Shown: positions 1 through 12,050 of the stretch, piece after piece
Position numbering within the stretch: position 1 is the first letter of the stretch
Layout of the letters: each line of letters opens with the position of its first letter
NCBI GenBank assembly: GCA_030278955.1
Contig: JAOANR010000003.1
Span: 46,959,175-47,023,174 of the forward strand
Source of the DNA: Hygrophila difformis
Taxonomy: Eukaryota; Streptophyta; Magnoliopsida; Lamiales; Acanthaceae
Length of the DNA: 64,000 nt
Direction: 5' to 3'
Position numbers and translations under genes: made by a program
Notes under the pieces: generated by a model
The model's database searches: none
Seen by the model: only the letters and a program-made list of their open reading frames with translations
What the model was told of the DNA's origin: nothing

Positions 1-1351
1 GCAGTTTCAAAATTTCGAAATCTACCATAGCAACCTAACTCCAAATTTGATGAAATTTTACAGGGAGATACTTAAGATATAGATCTACAAGTTTCATATT
101 CAACCAAAGTTCTAATTCAACCTAGATCTATTGTCAAAAACGCCTACAAGTTCAGACTAAAGTTCTGTCAAGATTTCAAGATCTAAATTTAGAACAGTTC
201 GGTTTGGAGTCGATGTCAGATATCAAACCTCAATGAAAAAATCCAAAATTTTTACACAACCTAGAATAATGTTTTAGGAACATTTTTTGTTTTTTAAGTT
301 TTCTCGTTTGATTAGTTTTAAGGTTCAGAAAAATCGTGCAAAAACGCTGCGCCGTAGAGATTTTCGTTGTGACAGATTTTTATGTTCTTGATTTAAATCT
401 TTAGATTAAGTATGTTTTAATTCTCCCAAAACCACGTAAGCGTTAATTTACAGGTGTACGGATGTTCCGGCTCGTCGATTCGGAGGCGTGGCTTCCAGTC
501 CACCATTTATCTCCTTGATTCGTCGGGTTCTTCATTCTAGATCCGGATCGGGGTTTAGAATAGAAAAAGGATGAAATTAGGATTCGTTTTCGAATCAAGA
601 ATGGAAAAAGAAACGGACCAGAACTTACCACAACGTCAAGGCTCCGGAATTTCGTCCAAATCAGTCTCCTCCCTTGCCTTCGTGCCTCCGACGACTCCGG
701 GATTAGGGTTTGATATGTGGAGAGTTTTTCGTAGGGTTTGACAAGTGTTCGGGATTGCATAAGGTGTTTATTTATAGATGTAAGGGACCTAGGGGACGTC
801 CAAGGTCTGCCCTAGTAAGTCTTGAGCCTCCAGGTGAGCAACCGAAGTCGAAAAATCCGAATTCGGGCGAGAAAATCTCGCATTGTTTGTTACTGCCCGA
901 CGGCGCGGGTTTGGCGCGCCGTTTGAGGAAACACCGCACGGCCACCGCGCGGTCACCGCCTGGACTTCGGTCCAGGCGGGTCGTGCGATCCGTCGAGCCT
1001 TTCCTCCTCTCTTTCGGACTTCTATCCCTCTATGTTCTCGGATTCCGATTTCCGGGCTATTTCCAGACTCCGATTTCCTATCTGAAATTTTACTCGGGTC
1101 TAGATTTAATATTGGCCTCGAATTCTCGAGTTCATTGGTGTCGGGTTCCCGTGTACAATTTATTTGGTTAAATTATCTTTGGCTTTACGGGTATTGAAAA
1201 TTTAATTCCTTCTTAAATTAAATTCCATTTCTCATTTTCTTATCTATGTATTATGTTTATTTATTTATTGTTATTGTTTTAGTTATTGTTTATTTATTTG
1301 TTTATTTTATTTATTTATTTATTTTATGTTGTAAAATTCTCGGGTATTACA
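1..1351 (-). mobile_element. Ty3/gypsy chromovirus LTR fragment (cut by window edge)
   Basis: The whole stretch aligns, in the same orientation, with the last ~1.3 kb of the solo LTR at 45464-48055. Shared landmarks include the phrase around 31-60, the GC-rich block at 880-1010 and the terminus TTCTCGGGTATTACA ending at 1351. A minus-strand TATA box lies at 768-777 (reads CTATAAATAAA on the minus strand), so U3 is about 570 bp and R-U5 continues beyond the left edge. The sequence right of 1351 is not a polypurine-tract complement, so this is either a solo LTR or the right-hand LTR of an element lying outside the window. Open frames inside it are not genes. Confidence 0.85.
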
Positions 1352-1480
1352 AATGTATATATTCAAATATAATATAATATGCCGCTAAAATTAGTTGTTT
1401 CTGTAATACCCCATGATTCCGTATCTAAAAATGTATTATTTTTACTATTGCTTATTTTTCTTTTGTCAATATTGTAATTA
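1352..1480. other. AT-rich spacer with a possible LTR start
   Basis: No gene is seen. TGTAATACCCC at 1402-1412 resembles the start of a chromovirus LTR, but it cannot be followed further and may be only a stub. Confidence 0.3.
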
Positions 1481-2525
1481 TTTTTTTATTTTTTTTTGTG
1501 GAAAAGATTTTATTACTCAACCATAGCAAATACAAGGACCAAATACATCAGTACCACCAATACCACTCCCACTAAGTCTCGCCAGCCATAATTGTAAATA
1601 CTAATACTGATATTACATGCTCAGACAGACAGAGATTAGAATGTTTCAAATGCCCCTTATACAGACACACAAAACTGAAGGCCACCATAAGAGTTCTCAC
1701 ATTATTAACACATTCCGATCACTTCAGCAGCTCTGGCCAGCGGCCCCTCTTCCAAGAAACAAATTAGCAGCCGTGCACCCTCTTCTTAGTGCCACTCCTC
1801 AACCATGTCCTCACCATTACCTCACCTGCTGCACCATATATTACAAATGGAGTACACAGTTTATCTTTCTTCACTTTTGTGCTTAACTCCATTTCTCAAT
1901 ACCTCCATTTCCAGAAGCACCCAACCGAGCCAATTTATCCGCTTCGTCGTTGCGCTCTCTTAGAACATGTTGAATATTAACTTTTCCCGAAAAGTTCAGT
2001 ACCTCAATAATTGGAGGTAACAGGTAATGCAATCTCCATGGTATACATCCTGGTTCTAATAGCCAACTTACCACATTATTTGAATCGCACTCAAACAACA
2101 GCTTCGGTAAAGGGAAGCCTTGATCCCGTATCAAAGCTTTGCAGATACGATTAATAGCAGACAATTCTGCTTCTGTCGAGTCTGTATGGCCTATGAAGTC
2201 CGAAAGGATGTAGATCACCTCCCCCTCATTATTTCTGATAACTCCACCCACTCCAGCCGGCCCGGGATTTCCCAAAGATGAGCCATCTGTATTGATCTTC
2301 CACCAACCACTCCTTGGTCGTTCCCAAACTAAACCTTGCCGTGGCACCTTATATCTCACTCCAATATTCTGTACCAAAGCCTTTGGAAAACTGGACTCCA
2401 GGCATGCCGCACTTATATCAATCACCCCCTGCATTGATTTCCACCATACCCCCACTCTCCATCTAACTGCTTCCATCGCCTCCCCAACATTGAATTGTTT
2501 TCCTTTGAATAGATGATTGGGTGAC
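1481..2525 (-). mobile_element. 5'-truncated LINE (L1-like) 3' end
   Basis: A poly(T) run at 1481-1497 is the poly(A) tail of a minus-strand element. Upstream of it on the minus strand is a 3' untranslated stretch and then the RNase H end of a LINE ORF2. Open coding similarity stops near 2525, typical of 5' truncation during target-primed reverse transcription. No convincing target-site duplication could be fixed. Confidence 0.7.
1883..2476 (-). pseudogene. LINE ORF2 C-terminal RNase H domain (partial)
   Basis: The 197-residue reading frame carries a plant LINE-type RNase H domain (RVT_3 family). Visible are the first catalytic Asp in INTDGSSLGNPGPAGVGG (about residue 63), the Glu in STEAELSAI, the Asp in FECDSNN and the final HVLRERNDEADKLA segment. 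The domain would remove the RNA strand of the RNA:DNA hybrid during LINE reverse transcription. Apurinic endonuclease and reverse transcriptase parts are missing, so this is a dead 5'-truncated copy. The first Met is not a true start; the frame simply begins inside ORF2. Confidence 0.8.
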
Positions 2526-2690
2526 TGTATTATAAATTCATATTAGCCCAATTTATTGTCAATAGTTTTAATATACAAATTTATATCAATTATAGACCAT
2601 TATATATAGATTGCTAAATTTATTTTATATGACCATTCTTCCCATTACTTGATAACATACCAATTGGTTTCAATTCCTACTACTCCCATC

Positions 2691-2755
<65 letters not shown>

Positions 2756-3675
2756 TGAGAACACATTAGCAGGCCAAACATATACTACGGAGGTAATTAG
2801 AATTATGTATACACATGGATAAAGTTTGGGAAAATTTGCTAACTTTTGGCAATTGGATAAACGAATTTGGGATGTGAATTGTCGTTGGCAGAGATAATGG
2901 AAACGTGCCAATCAATTTAATGCTAGATGAATGATACAGACCACGTCCCTTACAGCTATTTTTAAAGAGGGATATCTTGAAAACGATGGAAATAATTGGC
3001 TTTCATAAAGGACATTTAACGGGTAGAATAATGAGATATTAGTTCACCCCTTCCAGCCATTGTCGTTCCTGCTTCAGCCCTTTTCACTGCCATGGCCGTT
3101 CAAAAAAAAAAGAAAACTTGAATATACATAACACCCTTTATTCTTACAATCAAAATACTCTATCCAAATTCGAGTTCTCCAGGTTCATCTATCTTCCAGA
3201 ATTCTAGTGCATCTCTGGATTTCGTACGGATCTCCATCTATAGAAGACTACAATAGGTACAATTCCTTTAGCTACTCCATGTATTAAGTGGATTGCTATT
3301 AAGAATCCAATCTGGACTTCGGCATCACTTGCCAAAGTGCAGACGATCTGGTGCGTATCAAGTTCCTGTGATCTGGTGCAGACGATCTTGTAGCAGCCAT
3401 CACCTTTGAAAACTCCAATCAAAACCTCACATTTCAGTTCCAGCAGATTCTAAGGATTTCGGGAATCCTTGTGCCTTGCTTTCTCCGTCCATAGATGCCA
3501 AATCTGAAATCCATGAATCCTAATCACTCATACAGTAAGTTAATCTCATTAGGTTTCATTTACATGGCTCTTAGTCGACTTCCTATCTTATAATCTGAAT
3601 TCTCCATCTATTGTCCAAGTTCCAGCCAATCGGGTGGCTTCTTGAATGAGTGCGCTGTTCTTCATCCGTAGGACC
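2526..3675. other. Intergenic AT-rich sequence, no gene supported
   Basis: Contains the TTA microsatellite at 2691-2754 and an A-rich run at 3101-3115. The part from about 3120 to 3660 is less AT-rich and has short minus-strand frames, one with a Trp-containing segment resembling LINE linker regions, but the match is too weak to name. Confidence 0.4.
2691..2754. repeat. (TTA)n microsatellite
   Basis: About 21 uninterrupted copies of TTA. On the minus strand it translates to a poly-Asn run inside a meaningless frame. Likely length-polymorphic. Confidence 0.97.
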
Positions 3676-6323
3676 TGTTAGGGATATTTTATTGTGAAGA
3701 TGTTCGTGATATTTACCGTTGTTGCAACATCTTGCCAACAACGCTTTATTCTCTTCACTGGAAAAAGCACAGAATAGTACAGTGACGTGGCATTTCCCCT
3801 AGCAGCCTTAGAAGGGTTTAGATGGGCCTTAAAACCCATATAAATACCTACCTTCGTCCTTGAGGGATTGTGAGAGAGTCTAGCCGCAATCACAGCTCAT
3901 TTTACAGAGCATTAACAGATTCCTAAGCTGTGATTATGGCGGATTGAGAGCTGAAGAAGAAACCCGTGGTCTTCGTTGTTTGCAGAAGGCACCAACAACT
4001 GTTCTGCTACTGGTATATCTTTAGTTGCTGTGTCTTCCATTATTCATGGGGTAATTGGGATTGTGTTTATGCATTTCTGGGTTTATTGTTTGTAAACACA
4101 ATCTAAGTGTACTGTATGTGTTTTCAGCACCATTGAGCTTAATTTGTTGATTAGCTAGATTCCACAAACACCACCTTAATACCTGCCGGTGAATTGTGTG
4201 CATTTGGGTAGATAGTTGATGCTCCCTTGTGTTCTTCTAGTCTATTTGGGTAGATAGGAGAGTTCATTGGAATGTAAGGGTATGTAAGGTGTGGTTGACT
4301 CTTGTTCGATCAGTTTGGTGGAGATTTAGTGAATCCTAGCTTGGAGCCCCAGATGTAGATCGGTGGATCGAACTGGGTGATCAAACTCTTGTGTTCTTGT
4401 TTATGTTTTCCGCACGCTGTTTCTGTGTTTGCCTTTGGTTATGGTTTGCAGGTTGTTGAGACATCGTTGAAACAACCCTTGCAGGGTTTTATATATTAGA
4501 TTGGGCCTGTCAGGACCAACCATTTTGAAATCTTCAGTGGCAAACATAATCTTTGGTAAGTTAACTCTCATTATATCATGTTTTGGAGATCCCAATCCAT
4601 AGTTTTTAAGTGTATAAATCCGAAATCCATCACCTTAGTCTATATACCAAATCTGTCAGATTTACCGTATTCCTGCGCAATCTTTTTAATCTCTATTTTT
4701 GGATAACTTAGAGACCCTATCTCGGAAAAGTTTCTTCACCAAAATATATTCCCCACATCCTCAAGATTATGTGGTTCAAATTTCATGAATTTTGGACACT
4801 TTTTGAACTCCCAAATCACATCTGGTTTTTAACATAAAATTGAAGAAAATCTGTCAGCTTTTTACGTCTGTAAAGATCCATCTTTTTGAACAATTTCCGT
4901 TGCTTATTTTGGAAAGGTTTCTTCATGAGAATTGATCTCTATGTCGGGGCTATCCACTGTCCAAATTTCATAGCAATCGCCTTCCGTTTATATTTTTAAA
5001 TTCGTCCAAATTTATTACTGCGTCTGTGAAACTCATGCTTTAAAAATTGGATGGATATTGTATAGTAACTTGCGACTGTCACTATGGATTTAAGTGTCTG
5101 TGTTTAAACATATAAAAATGTATATCTATATGTTTTACATGAGTCATGGTATGGATTTTTACATATATATATATATATATGTATTTAAGGAAAGTATATG
5201 AATATTTTATATTATGAAAGCATGATTTTTTAAAATCCATAGAAATCATTTTTATGAACATATGAGTACATTGGTTATGACCATGAATTTTAGGAAAGAT
5301 GGTTTACGATAAAATCACTTTTGGCAATGCCAAGAGAATACTATTTTTATAACTGTGAAGAAGATATGATTTTCTTTTACAAGTATCAATAGGATTTTAA
5401 TCCATGAATTGATGGAGAGCTTTTTAAGCTATGAAATGATAAAAATATATTTTCTGAAAAACCATTGTGCTCTAAGTTCCGAGTTTGATGCCATATTATT
5501 ATATTCTTGAAGGTATGTGCACTTGGTGGATCGTTATATTTGCCACCCCCTCTCGTAGCCAAAACGGCATTGATTATTCATGATGTATGAGTCTATACTC
5601 CTAGATGTATCCGTATGGGTTATCTAGAGCTCCGGAGTGTGTCTGTATAGGGTCCGCTGCATTCACTTTTCGATGGGTTGAATTCCCATAGGATGGGTTG
5701 AATCCCATAGATGATGGGTTAGATTCCCATAGATGATGGGTTTTATTCCCATAGAATGGTGTCCTCGTGTTCTTTAGATGCCGATGGTAAAAGATGGTAA
5801 AGCATATTTTTAATTTAAAGTATGTGTAAGCATTATAAAGTATTCTTATTAAATTAAATTTAAATGTATAATGTATATTATTATTCTTATTTTAGAGTCA
5901 AGTCAATCTCTTTTTAAAACCCATCGCTTGATGTGGTGAGGGTTGATTTACTCAGTACCGTTTGTACTGATAAACGTTGTATGATCTCTTTTACAGATAT
6001 CAGAAGAAGATATCAAGCATATGCATCGGGAAGGGGAAAATATTTTATTAAAGACATGTCGCTCATTTAATTATTTATTATTTTATGGACATGTATTTTC
6101 CTTACTTCATTTTATCTTATTTTCCGCAAGCGCAAAGAAGATTATTTAAACAAACCATCGAAAATTTATTTTTATTCCGGGATATATTTTATGTGGATTT
6201 TATTTTAAAATTTTGGTACAACTTAGCCTTGCATCTTTCAAGTGAGCTCGAAATTGTTCGCGTCTTGCTTGGAAGGTGTGGCGGTGACATCCTGGCCTGG
6301 GTTACCAAAATTGGGGTGTTACA
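3676..6323 (+). mobile_element. Chromovirus LTR, plus orientation (left limit uncertain)
   Basis: The right end GGGGTGTTACA at 6313-6323 is the reverse complement of the TGTAACACCCC start of the other gypsy LTRs here. The segment around 5500-5680 is the reverse complement of the LTR landmark at 18330-18450 (the stretch with TCCGGAGC and AAACGG), and 4575-4605 matches the reverse complement of 28085-28115. A plus-strand TATA box, TATAAATA, lies at 3839-3846. TGTTAGGG at 3676 is a plausible left terminus, but flanks GGACC and GTTTC do not form a target-site duplication, so the element may be truncated or part of a larger deleted copy. Confidence 0.7.
3839..3846 (+). promoter_or_regulatory. LTR TATA box
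   Basis: TATAAATA followed by CC, in the LTR at 3676-6323; it divides U3 from R. Confidence 0.55.
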
Positions 6324-6977
6324 GTTTCTAATTCACTGGCATGCTTGCCTATTATTTGACTGCATTCTTTGTCCCAAACAATGAATGGAGAATTCCCAGA
6401 ACTATCAGAAAAATTCATTATAATTTTGTAACGCATGGTACCTGTTCAAAAATATTTTCCACATCTTGGGCAGAAGAAAAGTTTATCTTCAATTTCGATT
6501 TTACTCCAGCAGTTCTTGCAGGCCAAGTAGTACCATTGAGTTGCTCGAATCTATATTCACACCTATAGCTCTAACCTAAAAATTATCTCCCAGCTGTATA
6601 TATTATGTAAGAATCAAAATTGATAGAACATTATTAATAACAATTTTATATAATGAATTGGTATGTGATGATTATAAATATGTTGTAACCTTGGTTTTTT
6701 CACTGAGATCTCATCTAGCAAGTTATTTCTTTCTTTGAATTAGGAGTACAATAACCTCCTGTTGAGTACACTATTCGCTGGTTTCATTATTGATCATAAG
6801 CCTAAACCGAAAAAAACAGAGCTGTCAAAATAATTTTTTTTTAATGTTTTTATTCACAAAGAATGCACAACTTTTCATTAAATCTAGAAATATTTCTCAT
6901 ATTTCTTTCGAAATTCAGTAACAACATCACATTGATATAGTTCAATATTAGATTTGTTGCATGAAATGTGTTCCTCA
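6324..6977 (-). pseudogene. RPA1/DUF223-like pseudogene, 3' part
   Basis: On the minus strand the stretch from about 6560 down to 6420 keeps a short reading frame with Cys and aromatic residues (begins YRCEYRFEQLNG) that could be the C-terminal OB-fold region of an RPA large-subunit-like protein. It is separated from the better recognised part at 8230-8900 by the CACTA insertion at 6978-7913. The frame is broken and AT-rich intron-like sequence surrounds it. Assignment rests mostly on its position beside the DUF223-like segment. Confidence 0.35.
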
Positions 6978-7913
6978 CACTACAAGAAAAATCCATTTTA
7001 GCGACCGAAAAATTCCGTCACTAAACCCCAAAAATCGGTCGCTAACAGATTTAGCGACCGAATTCGCGAACGAAATTTTTCGGTCGGTAACACCTTGGTT
7101 GGAAAATTTCCAGCGACGCGAAAAAATTTCGATCGGAAGTTTGCGACCGAATTAGCGACCGCACTTTTCAGTAGCTACGATCCGCGACCGAATCATCGAC
7201 CTAACATTCGGTTGCTAAAAAAGTCAACATTTTTTTTTTAAATTTTGATATTCGCGACGGAAAATTTTCGGTCGCTAATAATCGCGACCGAATTAGTGGC
7301 CGAAATTTTCGGTAGCCAAAAATTCCAAACATGAGTAAAAATATTGACTTCGTAAGGGCTCGAACCCACAACCACACACTACCACCGACCCTCATCTTAA
7401 CCACCTTGCTATCTCTACTGGTAGCTAATGTTATTGCGCCACATGTCATATATATTTTGCTGAAGTCCAGTTCGAACCCAGGTGAATGGATACTCCACCT
7501 CGCGCATGTACCGCTCGGATACTCGTGAATACATGTCTCCATATGGAATGAGTTTATATATATATATATATAGTTAAAGTAATAATTAAATAAAAAGTTA
7601 AATTCTAAAATCAAAGTAATTAAGTAAAATAATAAAAGCATTCAAACATTAAAAAAAATTTCATAATAATATAAGATTAATTAAAAATAATAAAATAAAT
7701 TCAGAAATTAAATTAATAAAAGTATAAAATATGATTGAAAATAGAGGTAACTAAATAAAATAATACAATTAAATTTAAATTATAACTAAATTAAATAAAT
7801 AATTTCGATCGGTAATTACCAACGGAAAATTCGGTTGCTATTTCGATCGCTAACAGCGACAGAATTTATTTGGTCGGTAATCGCGGTCGCTAAATGAGTT
7901 TTTTCTTATAGTG
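6978..7913. mobile_element. Non-autonomous CACTA (En/Spm) element
   Basis: Left terminus CACTACAAGAAAAA at 6978 and right terminus TTTTTTCTTATAGTG ending at 7913 form the inverted CACTA terminus. The flanking TCA at 6975-6977 and 7914-7916 is the 3-bp target-site duplication. Both ends are packed with short subterminal repeats of the type GCGACCGAA / TCGGTCGCTA (6995-7320 and 7800-7895), the expected binding sites for a TnpA-like protein. The 936-bp element encodes no transposase; the AT-rich core is non-coding. It sits inside the RPA1-like pseudogene. Confidence 0.93.
7356..7410 (-). repeat. tRNA-like A/B-box segment inside the CACTA element
   Basis: On the minus strand TAGCAAGGTGGTTAAG (7395-7410) resembles an RNA polymerase III A box and GGTTCGAGCCC (7356-7366) a B box, about 30 nt apart as in tRNA genes. 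No cloverleaf acceptor stem is visible. It is probably a SINE remnant captured by the element. Confidence 0.45.
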
Positions 7914-8930
7914 TCAAGTTCACTTTTCCTGGAAGATGGTGTAAATCAAATTTTGAAACCGAGTTAGTAGATATTATTTTATTGCTAGAAGGTATATTGT
8001 TAATATTTTTTGTTTACCTTGAAAAATTGTGGCCCTACAGAATTGAATAATGAGGATGTCATGATTTTTATCACTTCTCTCACGAAACATGTCGATAACT
8101 TAAAAGCATAATCCTACCACATAGTGCATGAGATAGTGTTTCCATATATTAGTTATAGTTTTAACTTTATCTTTGAACTGAAATTTTTAAATGAAATTGT
8201 GTTTTTTAATTTACCAATCATCCTCTAGGACAAAATCAATTGCTTTGGCATTTAGGCCATTATGTTTCGAAATTGTTCTTGGGGGTTCTGGGACTTGCAA
8301 AACTCTCCCCATTACATCTGCATATGTAAGGAATAAATATTAAAAATGATAAAACTATAATTGTCAATACCATGAAGAAGCAAGCACATAAAAAATTAGT
8401 ACACTTACCAAAAGATATTTCTGTTGCTGGATCTCTCATTTCTTGTATTTCTACAAATGTTTGAAGTAGAATGCTCGTATTGGAAATTCTGGCTTGTTAT
8501 CAAATCTCACTAATGTTTTGAATGTGAATTTTACTTTGAAATCTTCATAAGTGACCTTGTACCAACCATAGTTGTTTGTAACTACAAACCTTTCCACATT
8601 ATATACTTGCCCTTCTTTAATTTTTTTTTGAAATTTGCTGATTAGGTTTTTCGGAATTGAGAACAAAAATTTTTGCCCTGCAGACCAATGTTCAATTTGA
8701 GTATATTTGTTTAATAAAGAAAATATACCTCCTCATCTTGAAAAATTGCATCAATGCTTGAGATTTCACTTTTGTTGGATTGTAAGTTTATATTGTAATT
8801 TCCGGGTGCACCAACACGTTACACCAACCATTGTATCCATGGCTTGTAACTCTTTGAATTTCTTCCATGGGACCATTGTTCTTGGGCAATCTATAAAATT
8901 ATGTACATGTTTAGTCTTGTGCATATAATG
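7914..8930 (-). pseudogene. RPA1/DUF223-like pseudogene, 5' part
   Basis: Minus-strand segment 8666-8451 encodes 71 residues beginning FSIPKNLISKFQKKIKEGQV and continuing to RAFYFKHL, matching the DUF223/OB-fold pattern of plant RPA70-like proteins (single-stranded DNA binding, also found on Helitrons). A further block at 8330-8228 (GRVLQVPEPPRTISKHNG) looks like the next OB fold after an intron. Another short block at 8880-8730 looks like part of a repeated unit but needs a frame change. Stops and frameshifts between the blocks and the CACTA insertion make a working product unlikely. Intact paralogues bind ssDNA in replication and repair; here it is a relic. Confidence 0.5.
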
Positions 8931-9442
8931 TGCAATGTACTTTAGAAACTATTTTTTTTAACTGTTGGCATATTGCTGTTGGGATAATTGATTGGTAGAT
9001 GGTTTATCTTTTTTCTCTTCAAAATGTTGGATGGCCGCACTGGAATGTGACTGATATTGTGAAATTGGGAGATGCATCTTTTTCCTTGAGGATGCTACTG
9101 TATTTATTATGGTTAAAATGTTATGCAACATAAAACCAAAAATTCTATGTTTCTTTGCTGTCCCTATTACCTAAAACTATTTTGTGTAATTTTTTCCTAT
9201 TACCTTGATTATCTGCTGTCATTTTTCCAAAAAATTAATAATTTACCTAAAATTTTGGCTGATAATGAGGCTGTGTTAGGAGCTCCTTTAAATTAATTTT
9301 GTGCAGGCCCAGTATTGTTTAATTTTTAATGAGGCTATATTATGGGCTCCTTTAAACTAATTTTGTGTAGGCCTAATATTATTTAATTTATAAAAAGAAA
9401 TATAATGTTACTGTTTATAATACCAAGAAATTTAATAATATA
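8931..9442. other. AT-rich intergenic sequence, nothing recognised
   Basis: No open frame of note. Two related stretches near 9263-9310 and 9330-9375, each containing AGGCT and GGGCTCC-like or AGGAGCTCC wording followed by TTTAATTT, suggest a small local duplication. Confidence 0.4.
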
Positions 9443-9701
9443 CTCCCTCTGTTCTTGAAAAGTTGTAACATTTCTGTTTTTCACGCAATGCAATATAATT
9501 TTTAATGCTTAATATCTCAAACTCTATAAAAGTAAAAATTATGAAAGTTTAATATTATAAAACTACGTGATTAGAGGAATCTAACAAGATCTCACTTGAC
9601 TATATTCTATCTTATATTACTATGTTGAAAAATTGAATCAAATGTATGTGATGAATAGTATAAACTATTCACATGTTACAATTAATAAAAAACGGAGGGA
9701 G
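9443..9701. mobile_element. Stowaway-like (Tc1/mariner) MITE
   Basis: Begins CTCCCTCTGTTCTTG at 9443 and ends AACGGAGGGAG at 9701, the terminal inverted repeat type of Stowaway elements. It is preceded by TA; on the right the expected TA is one base off. 259 bp, no coding capacity. Confidence 0.75.
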
Positions 9702-9712
9702 AATATATTTTT

Positions 9713-9876
9713 GGTAAACATTGATACTCATCTGTCGGGAAATGTGTGTGGGAGCCCAAGCCACACAAATTACAAAGGGGGATAAAGAGGAGGGATAAGA
9801 GACCGGATAGTAAATCGAGCCCCTAATGTATAGATTGGGAGTCGGGGACTGGATCATTAAGGTAAGTTCTCATTCC
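9713..9876 (-). mobile_element. SINE, minus strand, same family as 57958-58089
   Basis: Read on the minus strand it aligns end to end with the SINE at 57958-58089: a GGGA...ACTTACC A-box-like head, a TCG-containing B-box region near 9815, then the pyrimidine-rich stretch, GTAATTTGT and CCCACACACATTTCCCGACA tail. More diverged than the other copy, so older. It abuts the Stowaway element on its left and the Helitron-like start on its right. Confidence 0.7.
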
Positions 9877-9933
9877 CATATCTATATCTATATCTATATA
9901 TCTATATCTATATATATAATCTAAAACAAAATA

Positions 9934-10800
9934 GTCTCTCTCACACACACTTTCCTGCCCAAATTTTCTCCCCTCACAAAAACCACTTTTTTACACTCTC
10001 TCACACACACTGAAATATTTACCGCACTGCCACTGGACCGTGCTCCACATTGCTGATTATTACAAAATTACCCCGGACCGTGCTCCAACAATCCCTAGAT
10101 CTCATTTATCTTATTCTCCTATAAATATGTGTGTATTATAATCCATTCAAAATCATATCCTTACATCTTCATTTAACATTTCCCTCAATGTTCCATTTAA
10201 CAAATACATCTCCCCCACTATATTCTAGCTTTTATTATTTAAATTCATGTTTCTTTCTTCCTATTTTGCTAATATTTTTATTCTCTTTTGTTGTTGTTTT
10301 TGGTGACAGTTATTGCAAAAACGAGAGTACAAACTCAAATGACGAAGAATATTTTGAAGGGAGATAAGGACTATTCATAACCATACAAGAAGAAATCAAT
10401 TGTTGCAACATCTTTTTCAATGTCAAATAATCGGTGACTTCCCATTTCTCTTCATCTTTTGGGGAAAGATTTGTTTGGCTGTTGTTTTTGTGGAGAGATT
10501 TGTTCCACCAAGTGTAAATAATTGGATGAATTTATTTGTTGTACCATTAGTTTCTCTCAATCTTTTGTGTTTCATTCAATAAGAGATAGTTCGAAATTTG
10601 TCTATATCATTTTTATCCATTTGTTTCTCGCAATCTTTTATATTTCATTCAAATGAGTAGTGTATACAAATTTAACACAACTGATAGTTTTTTATTTAAA
10701 TTGAACTAATGAAAAACTCATTTTCCATATTATTGAAATCATTTTCCAAAAAGGTATATTATTTCTATTCTCGATTATTATCTCAATGAATCCCTAATTT
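9934..10800. other. Helitron-like 5' region, no gene
   Basis: Pyrimidine-rich CTCTCTCACACACAC stretches (9932-10012), a repeated GGACCGTGCTCC (10036 and 10075) and short hydrophobic frames at 10131-10367 and 10400-10582 that look like chance. Confidence 0.35.
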
Positions 10801-11748
10801 TTAGTCAATAATTCCAAAAAGTATAAAAAATATAATATAAAGTAACCCCATCAATGATTAATTAATATTAATTATATTATATTCACAATTAATGTAATGA
10901 TCAATGGATATTAAGTAATTATTGAAGAAAATCGGATAAAAAGTATGTTTGTTTTTAAAATATTGTATTATAAATCGCATCCCACCATATAATTATATTA
11001 TCTCTTACTTAGGTATTTTTATTATACTTTGATGTATATTTTTTCTCGCCATAACCTATGCTCGATTAGAGGACATTTAGTTTGAAAAAATTCGGCCTTG
11101 GCTTCGAAGGATACTAGAAAAATATGGTCCCAGGGAAATATGACGATGTTATGTAATTCTTATATTCTTCCAATTGTAGTAATGAGAATGATAAATAATT
11201 CCCCGTTTGGTTGTATAATGATTATAATAATTTTTTACTCTGTCAAATATCCTACACACCAATAATCTTATCCGATAATTGATTATATTCAATAATTGAT
11301 TAACATTAAATGAGATGATTATAATTCCAAAAAGCTAAATTAATTCTATTCTCAATAATGATAGCAATTAATCCCTAAATTTTAGTCAATAATTCCAAAA
11401 AGGTAAATTATTTCTATTCTCGATTAATCAATGGATATAAATAAAATATCTCATAAATAATCGATAATTAAAGTAATTTAGCTATTCTCAATTTTTAGTC
11501 ACTAATCCCAAAATGGTAAATTAATTATATTCTCAATTAATCTCTCCAATGATTGATTGACATTAAATGAAAATCTATTATGTCTAATTTCCCTCCCAAG
11601 AATCCCTTCTATATATATTGCATTTTAATATCATTAGTATAATTTATTAATTTATACATATTTATTACAATTCTAAAGATCTTATTATAATTTGTTTATC
11701 AAATGATATTTATTTGTATTGGCAACTAAATCTTTCCATATAAATTTA

Positions 11749-11853
11749 GGGCAAATTATTTAATAATGCCATTTTGGTACTTTCCATTTGTTAAATGGTA
11801 CCATTTGACTTTTTATTAGTTTTTAGTACCATTAGGTAAATCTTTTAAATTTT
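11749..11853 (+). repeat. Pack-MULE left terminal inverted repeat
   Basis: About 90 percent identical to the reverse complement of 16736-16840. Contains the segment reading CCATTTGTTAAATGGTACCA, itself partly palindromic. Confidence 0.9.
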
Positions 11854-12050
11854 TTTACCTCTTCTTTAATTTAACTAAATCATTCAATCTTTTTTAAAAT
11901 TGACTCTTCAAATCTTTTGAATATATATTATAACAACCTATACATTGCACATCAAATCGAAATCCTCTAATATTTAATATATTCACGTCAATTGCAGAAT
12001 AATCTCTACTGTTTATCATTGGTCCACGGTGCTTTACTCGTCCAGAAAGA

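Noticed and set aside
1463..2564. TTGTCAATA at 1463-1471 and 2556-2564 as a target-site duplication for the LINE
   Set aside because: Not adjacent to the poly(T) run or the truncation point; likely chance.
2645..2911. 88-codon minus-strand frame with poly-Asn
   Set aside because: It is the translation of the TTA microsatellite and its AT-rich flanks.
3204..3422. 72-codon minus-strand frame
   Set aside because: Weak LINE-like feel but no motif; not enough to call.
7356..7410. A tRNA gene
   Set aside because: A- and B-box-like words are present, but no acceptor stem or anticodon arm could be folded; treated as SINE-like.
10131..10582. Small hydrophobic plus-strand frames
   Set aside because: AT-rich chance frames inside the Helitron-like element; no family match or conservation.
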